Positions 38,511-48,557 are shown, counted from the stretch's first letter. The stretch is 64,000 bases of DNA from Roseiarcus sp963775575 (GCA_963775575.1 CAVZJG010000002.1:2170001-2234000), one strand, 5' to 3'. A program made the numbers and translations. The notes: generated by a model not told the origin, from the sequence alone.

Positions 38511-38853
38511 GGTTGGCCTTCGTGGGTTTCACAAAGCGAGCGTTGGGCGCGGCGCCTCCGCGCTCGTCTGACGACCGAGGCTTTCGTTGCGCGTGGAGCG
38601 AAGCGCGAGCGCGCCTGAACGGAAGATAACGGATCGTTGATCGCGAAGGGGAGCGTCGGAATCTACTCATGTGGCGGCGAGGCGACAGTCCCAGAGAGGG
38701 CGTTTGCCGCGGCGGCGCCTAACTCTCGCCGCCGCCGAATATTCCCGCAAGGAAAAGCGGCGACCCGCGCGAGGCCGGCGCGCCGCTTCCATGAACTCGC
38801 CGCTCGCGCGAGCGACGCGTCGGCGCCTGGATGGCGCCCGCAATTGACGATGG
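38511..38853. other. dps upstream region
   Basis: 343 bp between dps and the Spy-like gene. Contains motif site 3. No gene seen. Confidence 0.45.
38652..38669 (-). promoter_or_regulatory. shared 18-bp motif, site 3 (dps)
   Basis: Gene-sense TGAGTAGATTCCGACGCT, then 23 nt and TATCTT (38623-38628). 142 bp upstream of the dps start. Confidence 0.65.
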
Positions 38854-39327
38854 CTAGTGCCGGCCGCGCAGCCTGAAGGCGCGCATCAGCGGGCCGAAAT
38901 CGCCCTTTTGCGCATCGGTGAGGCTATCATAGAGAGGCTTGCCCGCATCGGCGACCGCCTTGAGTTGCTCCGCCGTCTTCTGAAGATGCTCGGACATCAT
39001 CGTCATGCGCTCGATCGGCGAGGGGCGTTCGCCTTGAGCCATACGCTCATGCACTTGAAGCCATCGATCCGCGCGCGCCTTTTCCGCGGCGCGGATCGCC
39101 GATTCGAAAGCCGGCCAGTTCTTGGCTTGCTCGTCGGTGAGCTTGAGCCCCGCCTTCATGGCGGCAAGATGCGCATCGAGCATGACCGCCTGGCGTTCCT
39201 GCATCCGTTGCATCGTGGCCGCGTCCGGCCCGGTCGGCCCATCGCCGGGGGCGGCGAACGCGTTCAGGGCGAAGGTCGAACCGGCCAAGCCGGCGAGCGC
39301 GACGGAGGCGAGGAGAAATTTTCTCAT
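38854..39327 (-). CDS. periplasmic Spy/CpxP-like LTXXQ protein
   Basis: 157 residues from MRKFLLASVALAGLAGSTFA, a clear signal peptide cleaved near AFA-AP. Mature part is helical with the LTDEQAKNW (LTXXQ) motif and LTDAQKGDFGPLM near the C-terminus, as in Spy/CpxP-type ATP-independent periplasmic chaperones. Upstream frame start at 39351 adds residues before the signal peptide and was not used. Confidence 0.85.
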   Translation of the reverse strand: MRKFLLASVALAGLAGSTFALNAFAAPGDGPTGPDAATMQRMQERQAVMLDAHLAAMKAGLKLTDEQAKNWPAFESAIRAAEKARADRWLQVHERMAQGERPSPIERMTMMSEHLQKTAEQLKAVADAGKPLYDSLTDAQKGDFGPLMRAFRLRGRH

Positions 39328-39573
39328 CAGTGCACCTATGGGTTGAAACATTGCATCGTCTGTCGCATTTCAGCGCGATAAAGTCGAAGGCGAATTCGCC
39401 GGGCTCCAGCCCGCTGCAGCGCCGCGCTCGACGCGAATCTCTCGGTCGACGAGTCGATCGAGGAACGTCACGCCCGGCGGATGGTCAAGCCCGGCGCGCG
39501 ATCTTGCCCGCTCCAAGGGGGATCCCGCCCAAACCGGATGGATCCCCATGATGGAGAAGCGATCGAGCCGCGT

Positions 39574-39876
39574 TCAGTAGCCGTAGGGACCGCAGAGACC
39601 AAGAGTTATTTGAATAGGTCCGCAGTAGCCGCCATAGTAGTCGCCGACATACCCGCCGCCGCCATATCCGCCCCCGCCATACCCGCCGCGACCTCCGCGG
39701 CCGTGGTAATTACCGCTAGTGCGCATACCAGAACTTTTCGACATATGGGCGTTACCGGCACCGCCCGTCCTCTGACCCGCGGCGTTGGCTACGGAGGGAA
39801 GCACGACCGTGCTGGCGGCCAAGGCGAGCGCGCTCGCGCCCACGATGAACATGTTTCTCAGCAAATGCTTTTTCAT
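39574..39876 (-). CDS. secreted glycine/tyrosine-rich protein
   Basis: 100 residues. Signal peptide MKKHLLRNMFIVGASALALA ... VANAAG, then a low-complexity domain of GYGGGG repeats and a C-terminal CGPIQITLGLCGPYGY with two cysteines that may form a disulfide. Such small Gly-rich secreted proteins are common in these bacteria, function unknown. Motif site 4 lies 70 bp upstream. Confidence 0.75.
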   Translation of the reverse strand: MKKHLLRNMFIVGASALALAASTVVLPSVANAAGQRTGGAGNAHMSKSSGMRTSGNYHGRGGRGGYGGGGYGGGGYVGDYYGGYCGPIQITLGLCGPYGY

Positions 39877-39945
39877 GGGGGTGACTCCAAGTGACGAGAG
39901 GTGCGGCAATCTCGATCAGTCAATATGGTCGCGCGCGGGAGCGCT

Positions 39946-39963
39946 AGGATCGGAATCTACTCA
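39946..39963 (-). promoter_or_regulatory. shared 18-bp motif, site 4
   Basis: Gene-sense TGAGTAGATTCCGATCCT; TATTGA follows after 20 nt (39920-39925), two nt shorter than at the other sites. Upstream of the glycine-rich gene. Confidence 0.6.
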
Positions 39964-40066
39964 CGCCGGCGCCGACGGACGCCTCCCACGAGGCCGGCGG
40001 CGCGATCCTCCGACTTCCGCGACCTCGCCTTCGAACGCCGGCTGCAACAGCGAGGGATGAACCGGA

Positions 40067-40288
40067 TCAAGCGTCGAACGGATGGGATTGTCGGTCGGGA
40101 TTTTTCACTGTGCCGAACGGCGTCCGGCAATCGAAGGTCTTGCGGCCTTTCTCGAGCGAGCGTTGGCAGAAAAACAACTCCGCCTGCGTGAAGAACAACG
40201 AAGACGCCGACAGGCCGATGCCCGCCATCGAATAGACCGCCGCGCGCTTCCGCTTGCCGGGAAAGATTGCTGATCCGCCATCAAGCAA
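40067..40288 (-). CDS. possible small membrane-associated hypothetical protein
   Basis: 73-residue TTG-start frame with a basic N-terminus (FPGKRKRAAVYSMAGIG) and a hydrophobic stretch (SMAGIGLSASSLFFTQAELF). No family recognised. Competing plus-strand frame is less protein-like. Real status uncertain. Confidence 0.4.
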   Translation of the reverse strand: MLDGGSAIFPGKRKRAAVYSMAGIGLSASSLFFTQAELFFCQRSLEKGRKTFDCRTPFGTVKNPDRQSHPFDA

Positions 40289-40366
40289 GTCGCGTTAGCG
40301 CCCGGATTGTGCTATGAAACGCTGCGCCGTTCCGTTGGAGCGCCGCTATTCGAGAGAAATATCCGA

Positions 40367-43300
40367 ATGCCTGGAAGTCGACCGCATCAGGGCGCTGCGG
40401 AGCGACCGCGTTGGGTTCGGAAGCCCCTATCCGCCAGCGGCCGCGCGGATTTTCCGATCGTCGCGATTGGCGCCTCGGCCGGCGGCCTCGAGGCCAGCAA
40501 GAAGCTGTTGGACGCGCTGCCCGCGGGCAATGGCATGGCCTTCATACTCGTGCAGCACCTCGACCCGAGCCATGACAGCATGATGGCGGGTTTGCTCGCG
40601 GGCCACACGGCGATGCCGGTCTTGCAAGCGACCGACGGAATGGCGATCGAACGCGAGCGCGTCTATGTCATTCCGCCTGGCGTCTATCTCTCGGTGGACG
40701 ACAAAGGGGCGTTGCGGCTTTCGCGACCGCAAGAGCGTCACGGCGCGCGCCTGCCATTCGATTTCCTGTTGAATTCGCTGGCGAGCGAATTTGGCGCGCG
40801 CGCCGTCTGCGTAGTCCTCTCGGGAACCGGCGCCGACGGAAGCCTTGGGCTTAGGGCGGTCAAGGCGAAAGGCGGCCTCGTCATTGCGCAGGAAGTCGAC
40901 GAAGCCGACTATGACGGCATGCCCCAAAACGCCATTGCGACGGGCGCGGTGGACCTCGTGCTCCCCGCGGCGAAGATCGCCGAGGCGCTCGTCAGCCACG
41001 AACAGGGCGCGGCCTTGGCGCCGACGCCAAGGAAATCGCGCTCGCCAAATTCGGCGCAGGATTTGCTGCCGAGGATCATTGATCTCCTGCGCGCGGAGAC
41101 GGTTCACGATTTCACCCATTACAAGCATGGCACTCTCCAACGCCGCGTCGAACGGCGGATGGCGATGGCGGCGATTGAGAGTGCGGCCGAGTATCTGGAA
41201 TTCCTGCTTCGCGACGCCGACGAACGTGACCAGCTCTCCCGCGACCTGCTGATCAACGTCACGGGCTTCTTTCGTGACGCGCCGGTATTTGATTTCCTGG
41301 AGAAGAACGTCATTCCCGACCTCGTGCGCGATCACGCTGCGGATCGACCGCTGCGGATCTGGGTCGCCGGTTGCAGTTCCGGGGAAGAAACTTATTCCCT
41401 CGCCATGCTGTTTCGCGAGCAGATCGACGTCTCGAAACACGACATCAAACTGCAGGTCTTCGCTAGCGACGTCGACCCGGATGTGGTGGCGATCGCTCGT
41501 GACGGCCTCTATCCCGCGTCGATCGAGGCCGACGTTTCGCCCAGTCGATTGGCCGCATTTTTCTCGAGGGAAGATCGTTCCTACCGGGTCTCGCCCGAGC
41601 TGCGTGCCAGCGTGGTGTTCACAGTGCAGGACGTGCTGGCGGACCCGCCCTTCGCGCGTCTCGACTTCGTTTCGTGCCGGAACCTTCTGATCTACCTGCG
41701 CCCCGAGGCGCAAGCGAAAGTCGCCTCGATCTTCCATTTTGCCTTGCGCGAAGGCGGCCTTTTGCTTCTCGGCAATGCGGAGACAATAGGAGCCGCCGAT
41801 GGCCGGTTTGCGGTCGTCTCCAAAACCGAGCGCCTCTATCGGCGCGTTGGCGGCGGCCGGTCCGGCGACGTCGGCTTGTCGCGGAGCGCCGGCGAAGGAG
41901 CGCGGATGCGTATGATTCCCGGACCAACCCAGGCGCCTTCGCGCCAGGCTTCGCTTGCCGAGCTTTGTCGAACCATGGTGTTGGAGACCTATGGTCCGGC
42001 CGCGGTGCTGGTCAACCGCAAACTCGAATGTCTCCACTTCCAAGGGCCGATAGATCGCTATCTCAAAGTCGCATCGGGCCGCCCCGCGCACGATTTGATC
42101 GCCATGGCGCGCGAGGGCGTGCGCGCCAAGCTGAGATCGGCCCTTCAGCGCGCGCTGCGGAACAACGCGCGCGTCGAAATGCCCGGCGGGCGGACAAATG
42201 GCGAAGCCGGCGCCTCGTCATTCCGCATCGTCGTCGAACCGGCGCCAAGCGAGCGCGAAGACTTGTTGCTGGTGTGTTTCGTCGAGGCGCCGGCGCCAGA
42301 AATCGCCGTGGGCGGCGCCATTCCGCCAGCCGACGTTCCTCGCGTCGTCGAGCTCGAGCGGGAACTCGAGGCGACGAAGATCGAACTGCAGAACGCCGTC
42401 CGCAACCTCGAGACCTTGAGCGAAGAGCAGATGGCGGTCAACGAGGAGGCGTTGTCCGTCAACGAGGAATATCAATCGACCAACGAGGAGCTGCTCGCGT
42501 CCAAGGAGGAGCTTCAATCGCTCAACGAGGAACTGAACGCTCTCAACAGCCAATTGCAGGAAACGCTCGATCGGCAGCGGACGACCGCGGACGATCTGCA
42601 GAACGTCCTTTACAGCACCGACGTCGCGACGATTTTCCTCGACACCCGTTTCGCCATCCGCTTTTTCACGCCGGCGACGAAAGCGCTGTTCAATGTGATT
42701 CCGAGCGACGTGGGGCGCCCGCTCACGGATCTCAAGTCGCTGGCCGCCGATGACGCTCTTCTGGACGACGCTCGAAAGGTCCTGAAAAGCCAAACGCCGG
42801 TCGAACGGGAAATTCAGGGTCAAAGCGGCTACTGGTTCATACGGCGGATCTTGCCCTATCGCACCAGTGACGAGAAGACCGAGGGCGTCGTCATTATTTT
42901 TGAAGACGTGACGGAACAGCGGCGCACGGCGGATGCGCTGAACGCGGCCAAGCGACAAGCGGAACTGGCGACCATCGCCAAGTCGCGCTTTCTCGCGGCG
43001 GCGAGCCATGATCTGCGCCAGCCCCTGCAAACGCTGACCCTGCTTCAGGGCTTGTTGGCGAAGCGGGTGGTCGGGGAGAAGAAACAAAAGCTGGTCGATC
43101 GCATCGACGAAGCCCTCACCGCCATGACGGGCATGCTGAATACGTTGCTCGACATCAATCAGATCGAAGTGGGCGCTGTTAAGGCCGAAATCGCCGACAT
43201 CTCCGTGAACGAGCTGTTCGACCGCCTCAGGGACGAATTGACTTATCACGCTCAGGCGGCGGGCCTCGCATTGCGCGTGTTGCCCTGCGCTTTGTCGATT

Positions 43301-44764
43301 CGCAGCGATCCGCGTCTGCTCGAGCAGATGATCCGCAACCTGCTTTCGAACGCCCTGAAATACACCCAGCGCGGCAAAGTGCTGGTCGGGTGCCGTCGCC
43401 GCGGGGAAAAGCTGCGCATCGAGATCTGGGACACCGGAATCGGCATTCCCACCTCGGAGGTGCAGACGATCTTCGAAGAATACCGTCAGTTGGACAACGC
43501 CGGCCGCCAGCGAAGCCATGGCCTGGGCCTAGGACTGTCCATCGTCAAGAGCCTGGGCGAACTGCTCGGCCATCGCATCCGGGTGCGCTCGCTGGAAGGG
43601 AAGGGCTCGGTGTTCTCGATTGAGGTCCCGCTGTCGCCGAGCGGCGCCGCGTCGGCGCCGGCCCATCGTCCAAGCGACGCCGCCGATGCGTCAACGCACA
43701 TGGCGCCTCGCTCGGGATCAATCCTGATCATCGAAGACGATCCGGAAGTGCGCGAGCACCTCGAACTCTTCCTGAGGGAAGAGGGCTATGACGCCGCGAC
43801 CGCCGTCGACGGCCCCGCCGCTCTGGAATTGGCGACTCGCGGGACGTTCCGACCGGATCTCGTCCTCGCCGATTACAATCTGCCGAAAGGCATGAACGGA
43901 GTCCAGGTTTCTCAGAAATTGCGGCAGGAACTCAGTCGTCAAATTCCCTTCATCATTCTCACCGGCGACATTTCGACCGAGGCCCTGCGCGACATCGCCC
44001 GTCACGACTGCGTTCAGTTCAACAAGCCCGTCACGCTGAGAGAGTTGACGCACGCGATCGAAAAACTCCTGGCGAAGCCGCCTGCCGTTCCAGCGAGGCA
44101 CCCGGTTCGCCCGGCTGAAGCCTCGACCGCTTCCGGCCGCGCCACGATATTCGTCGTCGACGACGACGATCACATTCGCGAGGCGATACGCGCGGTGCTG
44201 GAAGACGATGGCCGCGTCGTCGAAACGTATGCGAACTGCGAGGCGTTTCTCGAAGCCTTTCATCCCGGCCATTCCGCATGCCTGTTGATCGACGCCTATC
44301 TGCCGGGAATGAGCGGGCTCGAGCTGCTGCGGAAGCTCCATGACGACGGCCATCGCTTGCCCTCGATCATGATCACCGGCAACAGCGACGTGCCGATGGC
44401 GGTCGAAGCGATGAAAGCGGGCGCGTTGGATTTCATCGAGAAGCCGATCGGCCGCGAGGAACTGATTGCCAGCATCGAGCGGGCTCTCGAACTGTCGCAA
44501 GATTCGAGCAAGTTGCAGGAATGGCGGGAGTCGGCGGCGACCCACCTCGCGGGTCTCACGCCGCGACAGCGCGAGGTGATGGAACGGGTGCTCGCCGGCC
44601 AACCGAACAAGAATATCGCGGTCGACCTCGGCATCAGCCAACGCACCGTCGAGAACCATCGCGCGTCGATCATGAAGCGAACCGGGTCGAAGTCGCTTCC
44701 CGCGCTGGCCCGGTTGGCGCTCGTCGCGGCAGGCGTGGCGGCCGAGCCAGCAGAAGCGCCGTAA
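40367..44764 (+). CDS. CheB-CheR-PAS-histidine kinase-REC-REC-LuxR hybrid regulator
   Basis: About 1465 residues. In order: CheB methylesterase (IVAIGASAGGLEASKKLL, VQHLDPSHDSM, GTGADGSLGLRA: Ser, His, Asp all kept); CheR methyltransferase (RRVERRMA, DLLINVTGFFRD, WVAGCSSGEETYSLA SAM loop); Glu-rich coiled coil (NEEALSVNEEYQSTNEEL); PAS; HisKA with AAASHDLRQPLQTLTLL; HATPase (NLLSNALKYT, DTGIGIP, GLGLGLSIVKSL); receiver 1 (LIIEDDPEV, LVLADYNLPK); receiver 2 (FVVDDDDHIREA, LLIDAYLPGMSG); LuxR HTH (LTPRQREVMERVLAG). Cytosolic, no TM helices. ATG 40367 preferred over GTG 40307. The last ~210 residues form a FixJ-like regulator fused to its kinase. Confidence 0.93.
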   Translation: MPGSRPHQGAAERPRWVRKPLSASGRADFPIVAIGASAGGLEASKKLLDALPAGNGMAFILVQHLDPSHDSMMAGLLAGHTAMPVLQATDGMAIERERVYVIPPGVYLSVDDKGALRLSRPQERHGARLPFDFLLNSLASEFGARAVCVVLSGTGADGSLGLRAVKAKGGLVIAQEVDEADYDGMPQNAIATGAVDLVLPAAKIAEALVSHEQGAALAPTPRKSRSPNSAQDLLPRIIDLLRAETVHDFTHYKHGTLQRRVERRMAMAAIESAAEYLEFLLRDADERDQLSRDLLINVTGFFRDAPVFDFLEKNVIPDLVRDHAADRPLRIWVAGCSSGEETYSLAMLFREQIDVSKHDIKLQVFASDVDPDVVAIARDGLYPASIEADVSPSRLAAFFSREDRSYRVSPELRASVVFTVQDVLADPPFARLDFVSCRNLLIYLRPEAQAKVASIFHFALREGGLLLLGNAETIGAADGRFAVVSKTERLYRRVGGGRSGDVGLSRSAGEGARMRMIPGPTQAPSRQASLAELCRTMVLETYGPAAVLVNRKLECLHFQGPIDRYLKVASGRPAHDLIAMAREGVRAKLRSALQRALRNNARVEMPGGRTNGEAGASSFRIVVEPAPSEREDLLLVCFVEAPAPEIAVGGAIPPADVPRVVELERELEATKIELQNAVRNLETLSEEQMAVNEEALSVNEEYQSTNEELLASKEELQSLNEELNALNSQLQETLDRQRTTADDLQNVLYSTDVATIFLDTRFAIRFFTPATKALFNVIPSDVGRPLTDLKSLAADDALLDDARKVLKSQTPVEREIQGQSGYWFIRRILPYRTSDEKTEGVVIIFEDVTEQRRTADALNAAKRQAELATIAKSRFLAAASHDLRQPLQTLTLLQGLLAKRVVGEKKQKLVDRIDEALTAMTGMLNTLLDINQIEVGAVKAEIADISVNELFDRLRDELTYHAQAAGLALRVLPCALSIRSDPRLLEQMIRNLLSNALKYTQRGKVLVGCRRRGEKLRIEIWDTGIGIPTSEVQTIFEEYRQLDNAGRQRSHGLGLGLSIVKSLGELLGHRIRVRSLEGKGSVFSIEVPLSPSGAASAPAHRPSDAADASTHMAPRSGSILIIEDDPEVREHLELFLREEGYDAATAVDGPAALELATRGTFRPDLVLADYNLPKGMNGVQVSQKLRQELSRQIPFIILTGDISTEALRDIARHDCVQFNKPVTLRELTHAIEKLLAKPPAVPARHPVRPAEASTASGRATIFVVDDDDHIREAIRAVLEDDGRVVETYANCEAFLEAFHPGHSACLLIDAYLPGMSGLELLRKLHDDGHRLPSIMITGNSDVPMAVEAMKAGALDFIEKPIGREELIASIERALELSQDSSKLQEWRESAATHLAGLTPRQREVMERVLAGQPNKNIAVDLGISQRTVENHRASIMKRTGSKSLPALARLALVAAGVAAEPAEAP

Positions 44765-44931
44765 GACGGACGCCCTTCCGCTTGCTCGCATTCCGCGCCC
44801 AAGAACCATGGGCGAGCCACGATCGGAACATGACGAAGAACGGCGCGTAACGCGGCGAAAGCTGCGCGATGCGCAGGGTGAATTTGCACGAGAGGTAGAG
44901 CCCCGAATGGGTCAAGCGAGCGAGCATCCCG

Positions 44932-47274
44932 ATGGAGAAAACGGCGACGCACGAACGGGCGGAGTTCGCGGGCCTTTCCTCGGCTGAGGCCGAGTCCCTG
45001 CGAGCGAAATTCGGCCCGAACGCGGTCGTCGAGGAACCGATCCATCCTCTCAAGCGATTTGCGCTCCATTTCTGGGCGCCGGTGCCATGGATGCTCGAGG
45101 CGGTGATCGCACTGCAGCTCTTCCTAGGTGAATGGCTCACGGCGTCGATGATCGCAGCGTTGCTGCTGTTCAACGTCCTGCTCAGCGCCTTTCAGGAAAG
45201 TCGGGCGAACGCCGCCTTGGCGCTTCTCAAGCAGCGCCTGACTTTGACCTCGCGCGTCAAGCGCGACCGCGCCTGGATCGACGGGCCGGCGGCCAATCTC
45301 GTTCCCGGCGACATCGTCCAGGTTTCGGTCGGGGACGTCGTTCCCGCCGACGTCCTCATCGTCGATGGCTCGCTGTTGCTGGATCAATCGATGCTGACCG
45401 GCGAATCGATTCCCGTCGAAATGGAGGCCGGAAAAACCGCTTTTGCCGGCGGCTTGGCGCGTCGCGGCGGGGCGATCGCGCGGGTCACGGCGACGGGAAC
45501 GCGCACCTACTTCGGGCGGACGGCGGAGCTGGTGAGCGTCGCCCACGTCGAGAGCGCCGAACAGAAGGCCGTGTTCGGCGTCGTTCGCAATCTCACAATC
45601 ATCAATTTCATCATCACCGCTGGACTTGTGGCTTATGCGTTCGCCATCCGAGTCAGCGGCGAGCAGATCCTTTTGCTCGTCCTGACCGCGCTGCTGTCGG
45701 CGGTGCCCGTCGCGCTGCCGGCGACATTCACCCTCGCCGCGGCATTGGGCGCGAGGACGCTGGCGATGAAAGGCGTCCTGCTCACGCGACTGTCGTCGTT
45801 GAACGAAGCGGCCATGGTCGACGTGATCTGCTGCGACAAGACCGGCACGCTGACCTGCAACGAATTGGTCGTGAGCGCCATCCGCCCGGCGAAGCCGGGT
45901 TACGACGAAGCGGATGTTCTCGCCTTCGCCGCGCTGGCCAGCTCGCCGGAAGGCCAGGACCCGATCAATTCCGTCATCCGGACGATGGCGGCCAAGGGCA
46001 AAGGCCATGGCCACCCACCGCTGAAGGTGACGCGCTTCACGCCGTTCGATCCGGCGACCAAAATGGCCGAGGCGATCGCGGTGGACGCGGGTCGCGAGAT
46101 TCGCGTGGTCAAGGGCGCGCCGGCGGTTATCGCAACGGTCGCGCCGATGACGCCGGCGGCCGAGAAAGATCTGGCCGCGCTCACCCTGGCTGGATATCGA
46201 ACGATCGCCGTCGCTGCGGGGCCGAGCGAGGCTCTGGAGGTGATCGGGCTCATCGCATTCAGCGACCCGCCGCGCGCCGATTCCGGGGCGTTGCTGACCA
46301 AGCTGCGTTCGCTGGGCGTGCGTCCGGTCATGATCACCGGCGACGCGGCCGCCACCGCGGCGACCGTCGCTCACGAGATTGGGCTCACGGGGCCGGTTTG
46401 TCCGCCGGGCGCCATTCCCGAGCGCGCCGGGCCGGAGGACTTCGCCGTCTACGCCGGCATTTTTCCGGAGCAGAAATTCGCCCTGGTCAAGGCGTTCCAG
46501 CAGGAGGGCCACGCGGTCGGCATGTGCGGCGACGGCGCCAATGACGCGCCGGCGCTGCGCCAGGCTCAAATGGGCATCGCCGTCTCGACTGCGACCGACG
46601 TCGCGAAAGCGGCGGCGGGCGTCGTGCTGACCGAGCCGGGTCTCGGCGGAATCGTCGCCTGCATTAGCGAAGGCCGATCCGCGTTCCAACGCGTCCTGAC
46701 CTACACAATGACGATCCTCGTCAACAAATGCGTGACGCTCATCGTACTCGGCGCCGGCCTGATGATCACCGGACACGCCGTCCTGACGCCGCTTTTGCAA
46801 GCGATTTCGATGCTCACCAACGACTTCGTGACGATGGCGCGAGCGGCGGACCGGGCGCGCCCTTCCGCCTATCCGAACGCCTGGCGCGTACGAAACCTTT
46901 CGCTCGCCGCGGTCCCTCTCGGTTCTTTCAGGCTTCTCTATCTCGTGGCGGTTCTCGGCGTCGGTTGGTACGGGATGCGCCTGAACCCCGGCGAGATGCA
47001 GACGTTGACGTTCACGATGCTCGCCTTCGCAGGCCAAGGGAACGTCTATGTCCTGCGTGAGCACGGCCATCTTTGGAGTTCGCGTCCCGCGCCGATCATG
47101 CTGCTGGCCTCCTTCTGCGATGTCGCGCTGGTCGCCTCTCTCGCCGCTGGGGGCGTCTTCATGAGCCCGCTTCCCCTAAGCGTGATAGCCGCGCTCGCCG
47201 CAACGACGCTCGTCTTCACCCTGGCGATGGATTTCATCAAGTTGGCCGTGTTCGCGCGCGTGCAGGTTGATTGA
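44932..47274 (+). CDS. P3A-type plasma-membrane proton-translocating ATPase
   Basis: 780 residues. Motifs: SMLTGESIPVEM (actuator), VPVALPATFTLAAALGA (TM4, typical of P3A), VICCDKTGTLTCNELV (phosphorylated Asp), MITGDAAATAATV, MCGDGANDAPALRQAQMGIA (hinge) and LTNDFVTMARAADRARPS in M6 with the Asp used for proton transport. Short N- and C-termini without the plant/fungal autoinhibitory tail. Exports protons at ATP cost, relevant to acid stress. Stand-alone gene, following the hybrid kinase. Confidence 0.93.
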   Translation: MEKTATHERAEFAGLSSAEAESLRAKFGPNAVVEEPIHPLKRFALHFWAPVPWMLEAVIALQLFLGEWLTASMIAALLLFNVLLSAFQESRANAALALLKQRLTLTSRVKRDRAWIDGPAANLVPGDIVQVSVGDVVPADVLIVDGSLLLDQSMLTGESIPVEMEAGKTAFAGGLARRGGAIARVTATGTRTYFGRTAELVSVAHVESAEQKAVFGVVRNLTIINFIITAGLVAYAFAIRVSGEQILLLVLTALLSAVPVALPATFTLAAALGARTLAMKGVLLTRLSSLNEAAMVDVICCDKTGTLTCNELVVSAIRPAKPGYDEADVLAFAALASSPEGQDPINSVIRTMAAKGKGHGHPPLKVTRFTPFDPATKMAEAIAVDAGREIRVVKGAPAVIATVAPMTPAAEKDLAALTLAGYRTIAVAAGPSEALEVIGLIAFSDPPRADSGALLTKLRSLGVRPVMITGDAAATAATVAHEIGLTGPVCPPGAIPERAGPEDFAVYAGIFPEQKFALVKAFQQEGHAVGMCGDGANDAPALRQAQMGIAVSTATDVAKAAAGVVLTEPGLGGIVACISEGRSAFQRVLTYTMTILVNKCVTLIVLGAGLMITGHAVLTPLLQAISMLTNDFVTMARAADRARPSAYPNAWRVRNLSLAAVPLGSFRLLYLVAVLGVGWYGMRLNPGEMQTLTFTMLAFAGQGNVYVLREHGHLWSSRPAPIMLLASFCDVALVASLAAGGVFMSPLPLSVIAALAATTLVFTLAMDFIKLAVFARVQVD

Positions 47275-47414
47275 CTTTCTTCCTCCGAATAAGCCGAAGA
47301 CCGGCCTCGGCGCGACAGGATTGAGCGACGGTCGCCGATTTACGTCAGCCGAAGCAATGCCCCACGCGACGCGCATCGTCGCACGGTCTATGCGCCGCCA
47401 ACCGGAACGCGCGC

Positions 47415-48005
47415 TTAGGCGCCGTCCGCCGCGCTGGTAGCGTGCGCCGCTTCGGATCGTGTCTCTTTGATGGCGTCGATCACCGATTGCGGGTCCGCCG
47501 GTCGAGCCATGACATCGGCCAGTTTATCGACGCGATCGCGAACCGCCGGGCTGTCTCGGCGAAGCTCCTCGAGAAGCGCGACCACCTTCGCGGTCTTTTG
47601 CGCGCTCAAAATCGCCAGCTCAAGATTCAGCAGCTCGCGGCGTAGGGTGAGACGATCGTCGCGCCTCTGCGTCGTGAGGATCAGCACGACCAGATAGAGG
47701 GACGCCAACGATGCGGCGCCCGCCAGCCATGAGAAGGGAGGCGGATCGAGCGGGCGATAGCCGAGCGCCGCGGTGAAGCCGTTCAGGCTCACCCAGCCGA
47801 CGACAAAAATCGTCAGGGCCGCGATGAAGATTGGGCGGCCCAGCAACGATGTGATGCCGTCAACCACGCGCTGATGCTGCGTGGCGTTGGCCTGGTGCTC
47901 GGCGTGGAGCCGGGCGATTGACTGGATCGTCTCTTCGATATCGCTCGGAAGGATCGAAGGCGCAGAGTCCAAGTCAGGCAATGACTTTCCTTTGCGAGGG
48001 GGCAT
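47415..48005 (-). CDS. DUF1003-family inner-membrane protein
   Basis: 196 residues. N-terminal acidic-helical part, two TM helices (PIFIAALTIFVVGWVSLNGF and PFSWLAGAASLASLYLVVLI) and the DUF1003 hallmark LTTQRRDDRLTLRRELLNLE after the second. C-terminal helix LLEELRRD. Function unknown; sometimes called low-affinity iron permease-like by annotation. Probably third gene of the csbD-DUF3309-DUF1003 group driven by motif site 5. Confidence 0.85.
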   Translation of the reverse strand: MPPRKGKSLPDLDSAPSILPSDIEETIQSIARLHAEHQANATQHQRVVDGITSLLGRPIFIAALTIFVVGWVSLNGFTAALGYRPLDPPPFSWLAGAASLASLYLVVLILTTQRRDDRLTLRRELLNLELAILSAQKTAKVVALLEELRRDSPAVRDRVDKLADVMARPADPQSVIDAIKETRSEAAHATSAADGA

Positions 48006-48067
48006 CGCGCGTCACGGCGCCGCAGGTCAACGTTGCGCACACTGCGGCGCCGCATGCATGCGATCGG

Positions 48068-48220
48068 CTAGCGGCCCATGAACCACAGCACGAGAACGAC
48101 GATCAAGACGATGCCGAGAACGCCCCCGAGCCCGGGGGCGCCGTAGTGACTGTGCGCGTAATAACCACCGCCGCCGCCGAAGAGAATGACCAATAGAATG
48201 ATGATGAGAATGAGGTTCAT
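48068..48220 (-). CDS. DUF3309-type small membrane protein
   Basis: 50 residues: MNLILIIILLVILFGGGGGY, then HYGAPGLGGVLGIVLIVVLVLW. Two hydrophobic helices joined by a Gly/Tyr loop, a very common micro-protein in proteobacteria, often next to CsbD or stress genes. Strong AGGAGG Shine-Dalgarno at 9 nt. Function unknown. Confidence 0.85.
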   Translation of the reverse strand: MNLILIIILLVILFGGGGGYYAHSHYGAPGLGGVLGIVLIVVLVLWFMGR

Positions 48221-48269
48221 GATCCAGCCTCCTGGCTGACAGGGTTCGCCCCGACGGCGGCGGCGGGTC

Positions 48270-48455
48270 TTACGGCTTCTTCAGCGCGTCCCGCACCGCG
48301 TCGTTCACGCCGCCGATGGCGTTCTGAACCTTGCCGACGGCCTTTTCAGTCTTGCCGTCGCTCTGCAACTTGGCGTCGCCGATGACCTTGCCGACCGCTT
48401 CCTTCGCGGCGCCCGTGACTTCCCTGGCCGAACCGGCGATCCTGTTCTTGTCCAT
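48270..48455 (-). CDS. CsbD-family stress protein
   Basis: 61 residues: MDKNRIAGSAREVTGAAKEA, GKVIGDAKLQSDGKTEKAVG. Small, highly charged helical CsbD protein, induced by general stress in many bacteria. The ATG at 48455 is the family start. Motif site 5 lies 103 bp upstream. Confidence 0.92.
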   Translation of the reverse strand: MDKNRIAGSAREVTGAAKEAVGKVIGDAKLQSDGKTEKAVGKVQNAIGGVNDAVRDALKKP

Positions 48456-48557
48456 GGCTGCGATTTCCTTGTGTTTCGTAGCGACACGCGATAGCGCCTG
48501 GAACGGCACCGTTCCCGTCTCGTATCGAGACCGTAGCGGGATCATGCGAGCGGCGGC

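Noticed and set aside
39574..39876. Short ORFs antisense to the glycine-rich gene
   Set aside because: The sense frame has a clear signal peptide and family-like Gly/Tyr repeats; antisense frames do not.
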